From assembly GCA_900759715.1 (NCBI GenBank), contig CAAEXF010000113.1, forward strand, positions 1 through 64,000: a DNA stretch of 64,000 nucleotides. The letters run 5' to 3'. The notes under the pieces are model-generated. The model saw only the letters and a list, made by a program, of their open reading frames with translations. It was not told where the DNA came from and did not search any database. The position numbers and the translations under genes were made by a program. How positions within the stretch are numbered: the stretch's first letter is position 1; each line of letters begins with the position of its first letter. Shown here one piece after another: positions 1 to 8,092 of the stretch. The DNA comes from Clostridium_AM sp900759715 (GTDB taxonomy: Bacteria; Bacillota; Clostridia; Clostridiales; Clostridiaceae).

Positions 1-140
1 CGAGAACTCGCTATGCTCAAACAACTCTAAAGTTCTAAGGTTCTCTTAAAACCCTTTACTAAGACTGGCACAAAGTTTTTAAATCTACTTCAGCTTTGGA
101 AACATATCCCTCTGTATAAGCTAAATTTCTAGTTACTTTT
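1..140. repeat. Partial palindromic intergenic element, cut by window start
   Basis: This stretch is close to identical to the reverse complement of about 55895-56030, including the cgagaactcgct motif at its outer end and the ctagttactttt edge. In the 56 kb copy the element is a long imperfect palindrome, so only about half of the copy is visible here. It lies downstream of the minus-strand peptidase gene. I see no coding potential in it. Confidence 0.75.
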
Positions 141-199
141 CCTATAAAAACTGCGTCGCATATTTTTTATATTACGAATTGAGTAATCGCCCTATAATT

Positions 200-1549
200 C
201 TATATATTGTTTTTGCGTGTAGGTTTAAATAAAATCACTAAGCTTAAAATAGTACATGTTAAAGAAACCCAAAATATTTGTTTATAATATAAAACAAGTA
301 AGTTATTGTTAAAGCCATATTTGATCACTTCTTTTGATGCTACTTTAAAGCATCTGTCTATGGAATCTGTATTTATGAAATTAGCTTTGTCATTAGGGGT
401 ATGAATTTTAGATGAATCTGCATCGGTTAAAGTTATAGCATCAATATTTTGTTTTCTAAAGTATTCATGGTCACTAGCATCTTCAAATAGATAATTAAAA
501 CTGATTTTATCCTTTTTACAAATTAGTGAAGCTTCTTTTATAAGAGGACTATCCGCTGTATCCTGCTTTCCTCCCATTATGTGAAGAGGTATAGAATTAT
601 TTCCACCTATCATATCAAAATTAAATATTTTAGCACCTTTAAGGTTGTCCTTATATTTATCTGCAAAAGCTTTCGATCCTAGACATCCAAATTCTTCAGC
701 GTTGAAACCGATAAATAATATATTTCTATCAGGCTTTCCTAAAGAACTTATATACTTACTCATTTCCATTACAAAAGCGATTCCTGAAGCATTATCTAGA
801 GCACCGCTGTAAACTTTCCCGGAAAGATCCGAGCCTATATGATCAAAGTGTGCAGAAAGAACAATCGGAGGAGAATATGGGTCTTTACCTTCTATATATG
901 CAGTAATATTATTTAGAGATGTTTTTTTAGTTTCAAAAGGTATAGAGCAATTTATGTTATAATCTTTGCTTAAGTAGTTTTTTAATTCATTAAAGGTGTC
1001 TTTAGTAATCATAATGTACATGCTATAAGGGGAAGAACTTATAAAAGAGCTTCTAAAGTTAAGCGAGTTATCTTGAGGTACATAAAATAAAAAGTAGTCA
1101 TTATCCTTTTTAACTTGAATATGGCCGTCAAGAATTTCCACCTTATCGTACTTGCTAAAGTTTAAATTATTTTTTCTGAAGTTCAGTAAATCTTCTTTAA
1201 AATCTATTCCATAGTTAAATTCTTTAATCAAAAATCCATTTTTATCAGTAATGCTTAAGTAAGGTTTTCCAGAAATTTTATGGGGATAAATTGTATCAAA
1301 GCTTTGAAGATAACTACCATTATAGGGCTTTAATCCAGCATCTTTGAAGGAATCCTTTATATATATAATAGATGCTGCATTTTCGATACTTCCAGCAAGT
1401 CTGCCTTTAAAGTTATCAGAAGATAGATATTCTATATTCTTTTTAACTGAATTGTGATTAAATACATGTACTTTAGAATAAACATGAAAACTAAAGCCTA
1501 GAAAAATAAAAGATATTATTAGGAAAAGATAAGTCATATGTTTTTTCAT
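200..1549 (-). CDS. M28-family zinc aminopeptidase, membrane anchored
   Basis: A probable extracellular or membrane-bound metallo-aminopeptidase of 449 residues. The metal-binding series of the M28 family is visible in order: SAHFDH, GALDNASG, NAEEFG, FDMIGG and a late DHEYF. An N-terminal hydrophobic segment looks like a signal or anchor, and a second hydrophobic helix near residues 420-440 precedes a basic tail, so the catalytic domain probably sits outside the membrane. The start follows AGGGGT at good spacing. It is divergent from the tex gene and stands alone. The substrate is unknown. Confidence 0.85.
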   Translation of the reverse strand: MKKHMTYLFLIISFIFLGFSFHVYSKVHVFNHNSVKKNIEYLSSDNFKGRLAGSIENAASIIYIKDSFKDAGLKPYNGSYLQSFDTIYPHKISGKPYLSITDKNGFLIKEFNYGIDFKEDLLNFRKNNLNFSKYDKVEILDGHIQVKKDNDYFLFYVPQDNSLNFRSSFISSSPYSMYIMITKDTFNELKNYLSKDYNINCSIPFETKKTSLNNITAYIEGKDPYSPPIVLSAHFDHIGSDLSGKVYSGALDNASGIAFVMEMSKYISSLGKPDRNILFIGFNAEEFGCLGSKAFADKYKDNLKGAKIFNFDMIGGNNSIPLHIMGGKQDTADSPLIKEASLICKKDKISFNYLFEDASDHEYFRKQNIDAITLTDADSSKIHTPNDKANFINTDSIDRCFKVASKEVIKYGFNNNLLVLYYKQIFWVSLTCTILSLVILFKPTRKNNI

Positions 1550-1681
1550 AGTAACAACCCCTCAAGAAAAATATATCTTTAAAATATATATTAATTTGCA
1601 AAATACTATATAACTGTTATAATAATTTTTAGCCAATAATTTCAAAAGTTGTTTTAAAATTTAATGGGCATGGAGGTAAAT

Positions 1682-3838
1682 ATGAATAATATAGTTGAAA
1701 GATTAATACAAGAATTAAATTTAAATAAAAAGCATGTAGAAACTGTTATTGACCTTTTAGACAGTGGAAATACGGTTCCTTTTATAGCTAGATATAGAAA
1801 AGAAATGACTGGAGGGATGAGTGATATAACTCTCAGAGCCCTTTCAGAAAGACTTATATACTTAAGAAACCTAGAAGGAAGAAAAGAAGATGTTATAAGA
1901 CTTATTGATGAACAGGGAAAGCTTACAGATGAATTAAAGATAACTATAATGAGATGTGACACTTTAACAGAAGTAGAAGATATATATAGACCATATAAGC
2001 CTAAAAAAAGAACCAGAGCCATTATTGCAGAAGAAAAGGGATTAAAACCTTTAGCTGAGGTTATTTGGAATGGTGAGTTTAAGAGTGATATTAAGCAATA
2101 TGCAGCTGAATTTATAAATGAAGAAAAAGAAGTAAAGACAGCAGAGGAAGCTTTACAAGGAGCGATGGATATTATTAGCGAAATAATATCAGATGAGGCT
2201 GAGTATAGAAAATGGATTAGAAATTTTATTCAAAATGAGGGATTAATAGAAACAAGTGGAGAGAGCGAGGAATCAACTCCTTATGAGATGTATTATGATT
2301 ATAAAGAAGCTGTAAAAGGCATACCACCACATAGAATTCTCGCAATTAATAGAGGTGAAAAAGAAAAAATACTTTCAGCAAAAATAACTGCCAATATGGA
2401 TAAAATTATAGAGTACTTAAAGCAAAAGTGCTTAAAAGATAATAAAAATACTGATACATATATAGAAGATAGTATTAAAGATTCTTTAAAAAGATTAATA
2501 TACCCGTCTATAGAAAGAGAAATAAGATCAGATCTTACAGACAAAGGTGAAGAAGGAGCTATAAAAATATTTAAAGCAAATTTAAAAGCGCTGTTGATGC
2601 AGGCTCCAATAAAGGGAAAAATAGTATTAGGTTTTGACCCTGGATTCAGAACAGGATGTAAAATAGCTGTGCTTGACGATACAGGAAAGCTATTAGACAC
2701 TGCAACAGTTTATGCAACTTCATCTCAAAATAGTGTTGAAGAAGCTGTGAGAATTTTAGAGGAATTAATTTATAAGCATGATGTAGATGTTATTTCTCTG
2801 GGAAATGGAACTGCTAGTAGAGAGTCTGAAGAGGTTATTGAAAGAATTATAAAAGAAGTTAAGGCAGAAAAGAATAGAGATCTTTATTATGTTGTAGTAT
2901 CAGAAGCTGGAGCTTCTGTGTATTCAGCGTCAGAATTGGCTGCAAAAGAATATCCAGACATCAATGTTTCATTAAGAGGAGCTATATCTATTGGAAGAAG
3001 ACTTCAAGATCCACTAGCAGAGCTTGTAAAAATAGATCCTAAGTCTATAGGGGTCGGACAGTACCAACATGATGTTGCCTCTAAGAAGTTGGATGAATCG
3101 CTAAGCGGTATAGTAGAAGACTGTGTAAATAGTGTAGGCGTGGATTTAAATATAGCAACGCCATCTCTTTTATCATATATATCAGGAATAAACTCAACTA
3201 TTGCTCAAAATATTGTTATATATAGAGAAGAGAATGGAAAGTTTAAAAGTAGAAAAGAACTTTTAAAGGTAAAAAGATTAGGAGCAAAGGCGTTTGAACA
3301 ATGTGCTGGATTCTTGAGAGTAATGGAAAGTAAAGAACCTTTAGATAATACTTCTGTACATCCAGAATCTTATGAAGCAGCAAAAGGTCTATTAACTACT
3401 TTAGGATATACTTTAGATGATTTGAAAAACAACAGGCTTACAGATATAGAAGAAAGAGTTAAGGAATCAGGGATAGAGAAGCTAGTAGAAAAATTGCTAG
3501 TTGGTATTCCAACTCTTAATGACATAATAAAAGAAATAAAAAAACCAGGAAGAGATCCAAGAGAAGAATTACCTAAGCCTATATTAAAGACTGGAATTAT
3601 AGATATAACTCAATTAAAGCCAGGTATGGCATTAATGGGAACTGTAAGAAATGTTGCAGACTTTGGAGCATTTGTTGATATCGGAGTTCATCAAGATGGA
3701 TTGGTACATATAAGTCAATTGGCAGATAGGTTTATAAAACATCCACTTGATGTAGTGCAGGTTGGAGATATTGTTGAAGTAAAAGTTCTTGAGGTTGATG
3801 AAAAAAGAAAAAGAATAGCTTTAACAATGAAAAAATAA
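1682..3838 (+). CDS. tex: Tex/YhgF family RNA-binding transcription accessory protein
   Basis: A Tex-family protein of about 718 residues. It has the N-terminal helical region, a YqgF/RNase H-like core (GFDPGFRTGCKIAVLD), a helix-hairpin-helix region (around YISGINSTIAQNIV and KVKRLGAKAFEQCAG) and a C-terminal S1 RNA-binding domain (GTVRNVADFGAFVDIGVHQDGLVHIS). Tex proteins bind RNA and associate with transcription complexes. I chose the ATG at 1682 because GGAGGT lies just before it; an in-frame ATG at 1664 would add six residues but has no ribosome site. It appears monocistronic, with an FMN riboswitch transcript starting just downstream. Confidence 0.95.
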   Translation: MNNIVERLIQELNLNKKHVETVIDLLDSGNTVPFIARYRKEMTGGMSDITLRALSERLIYLRNLEGRKEDVIRLIDEQGKLTDELKITIMRCDTLTEVEDIYRPYKPKKRTRAIIAEEKGLKPLAEVIWNGEFKSDIKQYAAEFINEEKEVKTAEEALQGAMDIISEIISDEAEYRKWIRNFIQNEGLIETSGESEESTPYEMYYDYKEAVKGIPPHRILAINRGEKEKILSAKITANMDKIIEYLKQKCLKDNKNTDTYIEDSIKDSLKRLIYPSIEREIRSDLTDKGEEGAIKIFKANLKALLMQAPIKGKIVLGFDPGFRTGCKIAVLDDTGKLLDTATVYATSSQNSVEEAVRILEELIYKHDVDVISLGNGTASRESEEVIERIIKEVKAEKNRDLYYVVVSEAGASVYSASELAAKEYPDINVSLRGAISIGRRLQDPLAELVKIDPKSIGVGQYQHDVASKKLDESLSGIVEDCVNSVGVDLNIATPSLLSYISGINSTIAQNIVIYREENGKFKSRKELLKVKRLGAKAFEQCAGFLRVMESKEPLDNTSVHPESYEAAKGLLTTLGYTLDDLKNNRLTDIEERVKESGIEKLVEKLLVGIPTLNDIIKEIKKPGRDPREELPKPILKTGIIDITQLKPGMALMGTVRNVADFGAFVDIGVHQDGLVHISQLADRFIKHPLDVVQVGDIVEVKVLEVDEKRKRIALTMKK

Positions 3839-3859
3839 TATGTTTACTTAGTTTAGATA

Positions 3860-3888
3860 TTGAATTTTTAGAAAACTTGTACTATAAT
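3860..3888 (+). promoter_or_regulatory. Sigma-A-type promoter for the FMN riboswitch transcript
   Basis: TTGAAT and TATAAT are separated by 17 bp and lie immediately upstream of the RFN element. Confidence 0.7.
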
Positions 3889-3914
3889 TGAAGCGTAAAC
3901 TTAATAAAGTAGTA

Positions 3915-4067
3915 ATCTTCAGGGCGGGGTGAAATTCCCCACCGGCGGTATAGCCCGCGAGCCTTAATTGGCATGATTCGGTTAGATTCCGAAGCCGACA
4001 GTAAAGTCTGGATGAAAGAAGGTAAAGTATAATGTAAATTCGCCCTGACTTATAGTCAGGGTTTTTT
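3915..4067 (+). promoter_or_regulatory. FMN riboswitch (RFN element)
   Basis: The conserved RFN blocks are all present: cttcagggcggggtgaaat, ccccaccggcggta, gcccgcgagcc, gattcggttagattccgaag, ccgacagtaaagtctggatg and gaaagaag. It is followed by a strong rho-independent hairpin. It precedes a riboflavin-transporter S component. By family knowledge, FMN binding should favour the terminator and so shut off riboflavin uptake when flavin is sufficient. Confidence 0.97.
4043..4067 (+). terminator. Terminator of the FMN riboswitch expression platform
   Basis: The stem CCCTGACT/AGTCAGGG is followed by six T residues. It is the regulated terminator of the RFN leader. Confidence 0.93.
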
Positions 4068-4143
4068 GTTATACTAACACCTTATACCTAAATATGAATA
4101 TGTGCAGAAGATTATGAAACAATTATATTAGGAGGGTGTATAT

Positions 4144-4767
4144 ATGAAAGATCAAAAATTAAACAGATTAGTAAAAATATCTATGTTGAGTGTTATAGCA
4201 TTTATACTTATGTTTATTGAAGTTGCTACCCCATTTTTTCCACCTTTTTTAAAATTCGATATAAGTGACTTGCCAGCACTGATTGGGGCTTTTGCACTTG
4301 GTCCTGTAGCTGGAGTAGGAATAGAGTTACTTAAAAATATACTTCATGGTATATTTGTTGGAGGAAGTGCTTTTGTAGGAGAGTTAGCAAATTTCCTTGT
4401 TGGTGCAGTAATGGTATATGTATCAGGATATATATATAACAAAAGAAAAAGCAGAGGGTCAGCAGTTACTTCACTAATTGCAGGTACCTTAACTATGACT
4501 GTAGTAGCTAGTGTTCTCAATTACTTTATATTCCTACCTCTATATGAAACAGTACTACATTTCCCTATAAATGCTATCGTTGAAATGGGAAATAAAATCA
4601 ATAGCAGTATAACAGATCTTAACTCCTTTGTGGTATGGGCAATCGCGCCTTTTAATCTAATTAAAGGTATATTAGTATCAGTATTAACTATGTTAGTGTA
4701 CAAAAGTGTATCACCAATACTTCATAAAGAAGGAGAAAAAGAAAATGATCTTGTTAAAAATAACTAG
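4144..4767 (+). CDS. ribU: Riboflavin ECF transporter substrate-binding protein RibU
   Basis: A 207-residue integral membrane protein with about six hydrophobic segments. It is the S component that captures riboflavin for the shared ECF energy-coupling module. The N-terminal pattern (KISMLSVIAFILMFIE followed by PFFPPFLKFDISDLPALIG) and the glycine-rich GAFALGPVAGVGIELLKN segment are typical of RibU. The FMN riboswitch in front strongly supports a flavin substrate. The ribosome site AGGAGG is well placed. No ECF ATPase or T component lies beside it, as expected for a group II system where these are encoded elsewhere. Confidence 0.95.
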   Translation: MKDQKLNRLVKISMLSVIAFILMFIEVATPFFPPFLKFDISDLPALIGAFALGPVAGVGIELLKNILHGIFVGGSAFVGELANFLVGAVMVYVSGYIYNKRKSRGSAVTSLIAGTLTMTVVASVLNYFIFLPLYETVLHFPINAIVEMGNKINSSITDLNSFVVWAIAPFNLIKGILVSVLTMLVYKSVSPILHKEGEKENDLVKNN

Positions 4768-4771
4768 TAGA

Positions 4772-4802
4772 AATAATCCGGAAAAATCCGGATTATTTTT
4801 TT
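4772..4802 (+). terminator. Terminator after ribU
   Basis: The stem AATAATCCGG/CCGGATTATT has a short A-rich loop and a T-run. Confidence 0.92.
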
Positions 4803-4806
4803 ATAT

Positions 4807-4883
4807 TCCGGCGTATAAGGTAACTTTCGGCCTATTACCTCTATATAAATGAACAGTTCCATGCGATAATGTATATATAGGCC
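4807..4883. repeat. Fragment of the GGCGTATAAG..AACTTTC repeat family with inverted ends
   Basis: The motif ccggcgtataaggtaactttcgg matches the right edge of the palindromic element at 55900-56130. ggcctat and ataggcc then form the ends of a short inverted repeat. It lies between the ribU terminator and the next ribosome site, so it may also contribute to the 5' leader of the following gene. Confidence 0.5.
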
Positions 4884-4904
4884 AGAATAAAAGGAGTGAT
4901 TTAA

Positions 4905-6569
4905 ATGGCTGGTATATGGAATATAAATAGTGTTTATGATGTTAATACTAGAACGGTTTCTAGAAAGTTATCTTTTGAAGTTGGCCAAAATTTTTTAGCT
5001 AGAATTGTAAATTTAGATAAATTAACTGGAGAGATGCTTTTAAAGCTTCTTGATGGTTGGCAATTTTCAGCGAAACTTGAAAATCCTATGGAAAAGCTGC
5101 CAGAAGGACTTATAAGATTTGTAGTTGAAGGCCTTGAAGATGGAAAACTTCAGCTTAAAATATTAAATTCAGATACTGAACAAAAATCATCAGAAAAAGA
5201 TTCTATTAGTGCATTTTTAAAAGAGAAAAGCATAAATTTAAATGATTCAGATTATGATATTTTGAACAAAATGGTAAAGCATAATATAACTCTTACAAAA
5301 GAAAATATTTCAGATGTAAAAACTATTTTAGACTTTATGAATAAGATAAAATCTGATAACACAGAAGAAAATGCTTTTATTGATAGGTATATACAAAGTA
5401 AAAATATCAGTTTGGAAAGTGATGAAGGTATTAAAATAAAAAATACTTTAAAGTCATTTTTTAATGAATTGAAAAGTTTAAAATCAGATGATTTATTTAC
5501 ATTTTTTGAAAACAATATAGATTTGACGGAAGAGAATATTAAAAGTTTTAATAATGTCTTTAAGGAGAATTTGACCATATTTAAAGATGTTAAGCAGGTT
5601 GAGGGGCAGCTTAAAGGTAGTATTGATACCGATAGTGAATTTGCAGGTACAGATAGCAACTTAGAAAGCATTACACAAAATAATAAAGAACTATCTAATA
5701 ATGAAGGTAAAGAAAAGATAGATTTAGGCAGCACATCAGAAGAGCTAGTAAGGTTAAATAAATCAGGTAAAAACAATTTGGCAGTAGAAACAACAGTTTT
5801 AAAAGAGTTAAGTAATGAGAGTGAGGAGCTATTCAATAATACAAACTTAAAGGGATCAAATAATGAAAATGAGGATCTACCTAATAATACAAAAGTCTCA
5901 AAAGAAGTAACTAAGGTTTTATCAGAAAAAAATATAGAAGTTACTCAAGAGTTAAAGTTAGGTGATAGCGTAAAAGATAAAAGCACAGTACTAGTTAAAC
6001 ACAATACTATAGAAGATATATCAAAAGTAATTAAAGAGCAAATAAATGCTAAAACAGAAGAACTGAAAAATACTATAAAAACATTTATTGAGCAAAAAAG
6101 TGAACTGGATCCTAAGGTATACAATAATGTAATGCAGGCACTAGATAAAAACATTAATGATTTTAAAATATTTAATTCTGTATCAAACCAGTATTATTAC
6201 CTGGACTTGCCTATAAATATAGAAAAGCATGAATATGAGTGTAAACTTATGATAAAAGATGAAAGAAAAAAGGGAAAGAAAATTGACTCTACCAATGTAA
6301 AAATAGCGGCATCTGTAAATACTATTAACATGGGAGTTGTAGATGCTTATATAAAAGTTAACAACAATAACATGGATTTAAGTATAAAGTGTGATGAAGA
6401 GTGGATTAAAGTTTTAGATAATGAAAAAGAAAAGATAATGATCAAGCTGCATGAAATGGGTTATAATGTTTATGCAAATGTAAGTGAGAGAGAAAAAGAG
6501 ATGAACATAACAAATTGCTCAGAGTTCTTCGGGGACAGTAATCTAAGTGTTATAGATACAAAGGTATAA
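4905..6569 (+). CDS. FliK-like (flagellar hook-length-control-like) protein, orphan
   Basis: A 554-residue, lysine- and glutamate-rich soluble protein without a signal peptide. The middle section (about residues 100-370) is low-complexity and includes repeated NNTNLKGSNNE/NNTKVSKE-type runs. The C-terminal part (about 420-530) resembles the Flg_hook/FliK C-terminal domain, with INMGVVDAYIKVNNNNMDLSIKC followed by an amphipathic helix and LHEMGYNVYANVS. It is followed by an FlhB-like C-domain protein, the same pairing as B. subtilis ylqG-ylqH. No flagellar genes are nearby. The substrate-switching idea is inference from FliK-FlhB; the actual function is unknown. Confidence 0.6.
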   Translation: MAGIWNINSVYDVNTRTVSRKLSFEVGQNFLARIVNLDKLTGEMLLKLLDGWQFSAKLENPMEKLPEGLIRFVVEGLEDGKLQLKILNSDTEQKSSEKDSISAFLKEKSINLNDSDYDILNKMVKHNITLTKENISDVKTILDFMNKIKSDNTEENAFIDRYIQSKNISLESDEGIKIKNTLKSFFNELKSLKSDDLFTFFENNIDLTEENIKSFNNVFKENLTIFKDVKQVEGQLKGSIDTDSEFAGTDSNLESITQNNKELSNNEGKEKIDLGSTSEELVRLNKSGKNNLAVETTVLKELSNESEELFNNTNLKGSNNENEDLPNNTKVSKEVTKVLSEKNIEVTQELKLGDSVKDKSTVLVKHNTIEDISKVIKEQINAKTEELKNTIKTFIEQKSELDPKVYNNVMQALDKNINDFKIFNSVSNQYYYLDLPINIEKHEYECKLMIKDERKKGKKIDSTNVKIAASVNTINMGVVDAYIKVNNNNMDLSIKCDEEWIKVLDNEKEKIMIKLHEMGYNVYANVSEREKEMNITNCSEFFGDSNLSVIDTKV

Positions 6570-6667
6570 GACACATTAATTTTGTAAGGTTCTAAGTAAT
6601 TTACAATATACTAATAACAACTTATAATTAAGTAATAGATGCCCCATTTATATTAAGAGGTGTTATA

Positions 6668-6931
6668 ATGAATAAAAAGAAAAAGGCAGCAGCATTGAAA
6701 TATGAACATGGATACTCAGCACCAGTGGTGACTGCGGCAGGTATGGGATATGTAGCTGACAAGATAATAGAAAGAGCTGAAGAAAATAATGTTCCTATAG
6801 TTTATGATGAAGAACTTTCAAGTCTTTTAAATAATGTAGATGTAGGAGACGCTATACCCTTTGAATTATATAATGCGGTAGCCAAGGTAATAGCTTATGT
6901 AATGGATGTAGATAAAAATTTAAACAAATAA
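6668..6931 (+). CDS. Stand-alone FlhB C-terminal-domain-like protein (YlqH/FlhX type)
   Basis: A short protein of 87 residues matching the cytoplasmic export-switch domain of FlhB/YscU: KKAAALKYEHGYSAPVVTAAG, then ADKIIERAEENNVPIVYDEELSSLL, then GDAIPFELYNAVAKVIAYV. The NPTH autocleavage site of FlhB is absent. The protein begins just where the post-cleavage fragment of FlhB would start, so it resembles a permanently processed switch domain. The ribosome site AAGAGGTG is present. It shares a direction with the FliK-like gene before it and the phosphoesterase after it (11 bp gap), so the three are probably co-transcribed. Confidence 0.85.
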   Translation: MNKKKKAAALKYEHGYSAPVVTAAGMGYVADKIIERAEENNVPIVYDEELSSLLNNVDVGDAIPFELYNAVAKVIAYVMDVDKNLNK

Positions 6932-6942
6932 GAGGTGGTAAG

Positions 6943-7629
6943 GTGGCTTTATATGCAATATCTGATTTGCATTTAGATTTAAACGGTGATAAGCCAATGG
7001 ATGTATTTGGGCAGAACTGGTTTCAACATGATAAAAAAATAAAGGATAACTGGGTAAAAAAGGTCAAGGATGAAGATACAGTGCTTATAGCTGGAGATAT
7101 ATCTTGGTCTATGAAGATAGAAGATGGGATGAATGATTTACAATGGATTCACAATCTTCCAGGAAGAAAAATAATGGTTAAGGGTAATCACGATTATTGG
7201 TGGGTGAGTATCACTAAACTAAATAATCTTTATGAAGATATGAAATTCATTCAGAACAACTTCTTTGTATATGAGGATTATGCTATATGTGGAACTAGAG
7301 GTTGGATTTGTCCAGGGGGCGAGAACTTCAAGGCCCATGATGAAAAGATATATACAAGAGAGCTTTCTAGATTAAGAATGTCATTAGATGCGGCAGTAAA
7401 AGAAGGATTTAAAAAATTTATTGTGATGATTCACTATCCTCCTATGAATGAGAAACTTGTAGAATCAGGTTTTGTAGAAATATTTAAAGAATATAGTGTT
7501 GAAAAGGTAGTTTATGGACATTTACATGGACCTTCGCTAACAAAAGCTTTAAATGGCGAAAAAGATGGCGTAGAATATATACTCACTTCAGGTGATTATC
7601 TAGATTTTAATCCCATAAAAATTTTATAA
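6943..7629 (+). CDS. Metallophosphoesterase (calcineurin-like)
   Basis: A 228-residue calcineurin-like phosphoesterase with the dinuclear metal motifs in order: DLHLD near the N-terminus, GDISW, GNHDYWW, then the late HYPPMNE and GHLHG. It has no signal peptide, so it is cytoplasmic. Translation starts at a GTG nine bases after GAGGTGG. It sits 11 bp behind the FlhB-like gene. The substrate cannot be predicted from sequence. Confidence 0.9.
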   Translation: MALYAISDLHLDLNGDKPMDVFGQNWFQHDKKIKDNWVKKVKDEDTVLIAGDISWSMKIEDGMNDLQWIHNLPGRKIMVKGNHDYWWVSITKLNNLYEDMKFIQNNFFVYEDYAICGTRGWICPGGENFKAHDEKIYTRELSRLRMSLDAAVKEGFKKFIVMIHYPPMNEKLVESGFVEIFKEYSVEKVVYGHLHGPSLTKALNGEKDGVEYILTSGDYLDFNPIKIL

Positions 7630-7648
7630 GTTTTTATGGGATAATTTA

Positions 7649-7688
7649 TTGACAACTATATTCATATATCGTAATATATAAATATAGT
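7649..7688 (+). promoter_or_regulatory. Promoter with near-perfect dyad operator before the ArsR-family gene
   Basis: TTGACA (7649-7654) and TAATAT (7672-7677) are 17 bp apart. Two 15-bp arms (7655-7669 and 7674-7688) are inverted repeats matching at 14 of 15 positions around a 4-bp centre (cgta). The dyad covers the spacer and the -10, which is where a winged-helix repressor would block RNA polymerase. The obvious ligand is the ArsR-family protein encoded next, giving autoregulation of the regulator and the flavoprotein. Confidence 0.8.
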
Positions 7689-7762
7689 GATGAATAAATA
7701 TATTAAATATAATAGCGAAAAATATTTACTGAAAATTATTCTAAAAAATTAAGAGGTATGAG

Positions 7763-8053
7763 ATGGATAATAATTTTGAAAAATTTAATGAAACAGCAGA
7801 GTTTCTTAAAGTGCTAGCACATCCAGTTAGATTGTGTATAGTTAGAGGCCTATTGGAAAAGGGAAGATGCAATGTAAGTCATATGCAAAACTGTTTGGAT
7901 ATGCCTCAATCTACTATATCACAACATCTACAAAAACTAAGAACTGCCGGAATAATTGAAGGTGAAAGAAATGGGTTGGAAATAAACTACAGAGTTTGTG
8001 ATGAGAGAGTTAAAAGATTAATAGAAACTTTGTTTGACAAAGAAGATCAATAA
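7763..8053 (+). CDS. ArsR-family transcriptional regulator, candidate thiol/persulfide sensor
   Basis: A 96-residue winged-helix repressor with the ArsR pattern LKVLAHPVRLCIVRGLLE and the recognition helix MPQSTISQHLQKLRTAGII. It lacks the ELCVCDL metal-binding motif of arsenic and cadmium sensors but has four cysteines (C25, C36, C44, C79). C44 lies just before the recognition helix and C79 in the C-terminal helix, which is compatible with a dithiol sensor of the SqrR/BigR kind. The gene is only 39 bp before a persulfide-type flavoprotein and has its own dyad operator. The effector assignment is inference. Confidence 0.88.
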   Translation: MDNNFEKFNETAEFLKVLAHPVRLCIVRGLLEKGRCNVSHMQNCLDMPQSTISQHLQKLRTAGIIEGERNGLEINYRVCDERVKRLIETLFDKEDQ

Positions 8054-8092
8054 CTATGTAAAATTATGTGATAATTAAGAGGAGGATTTAAA

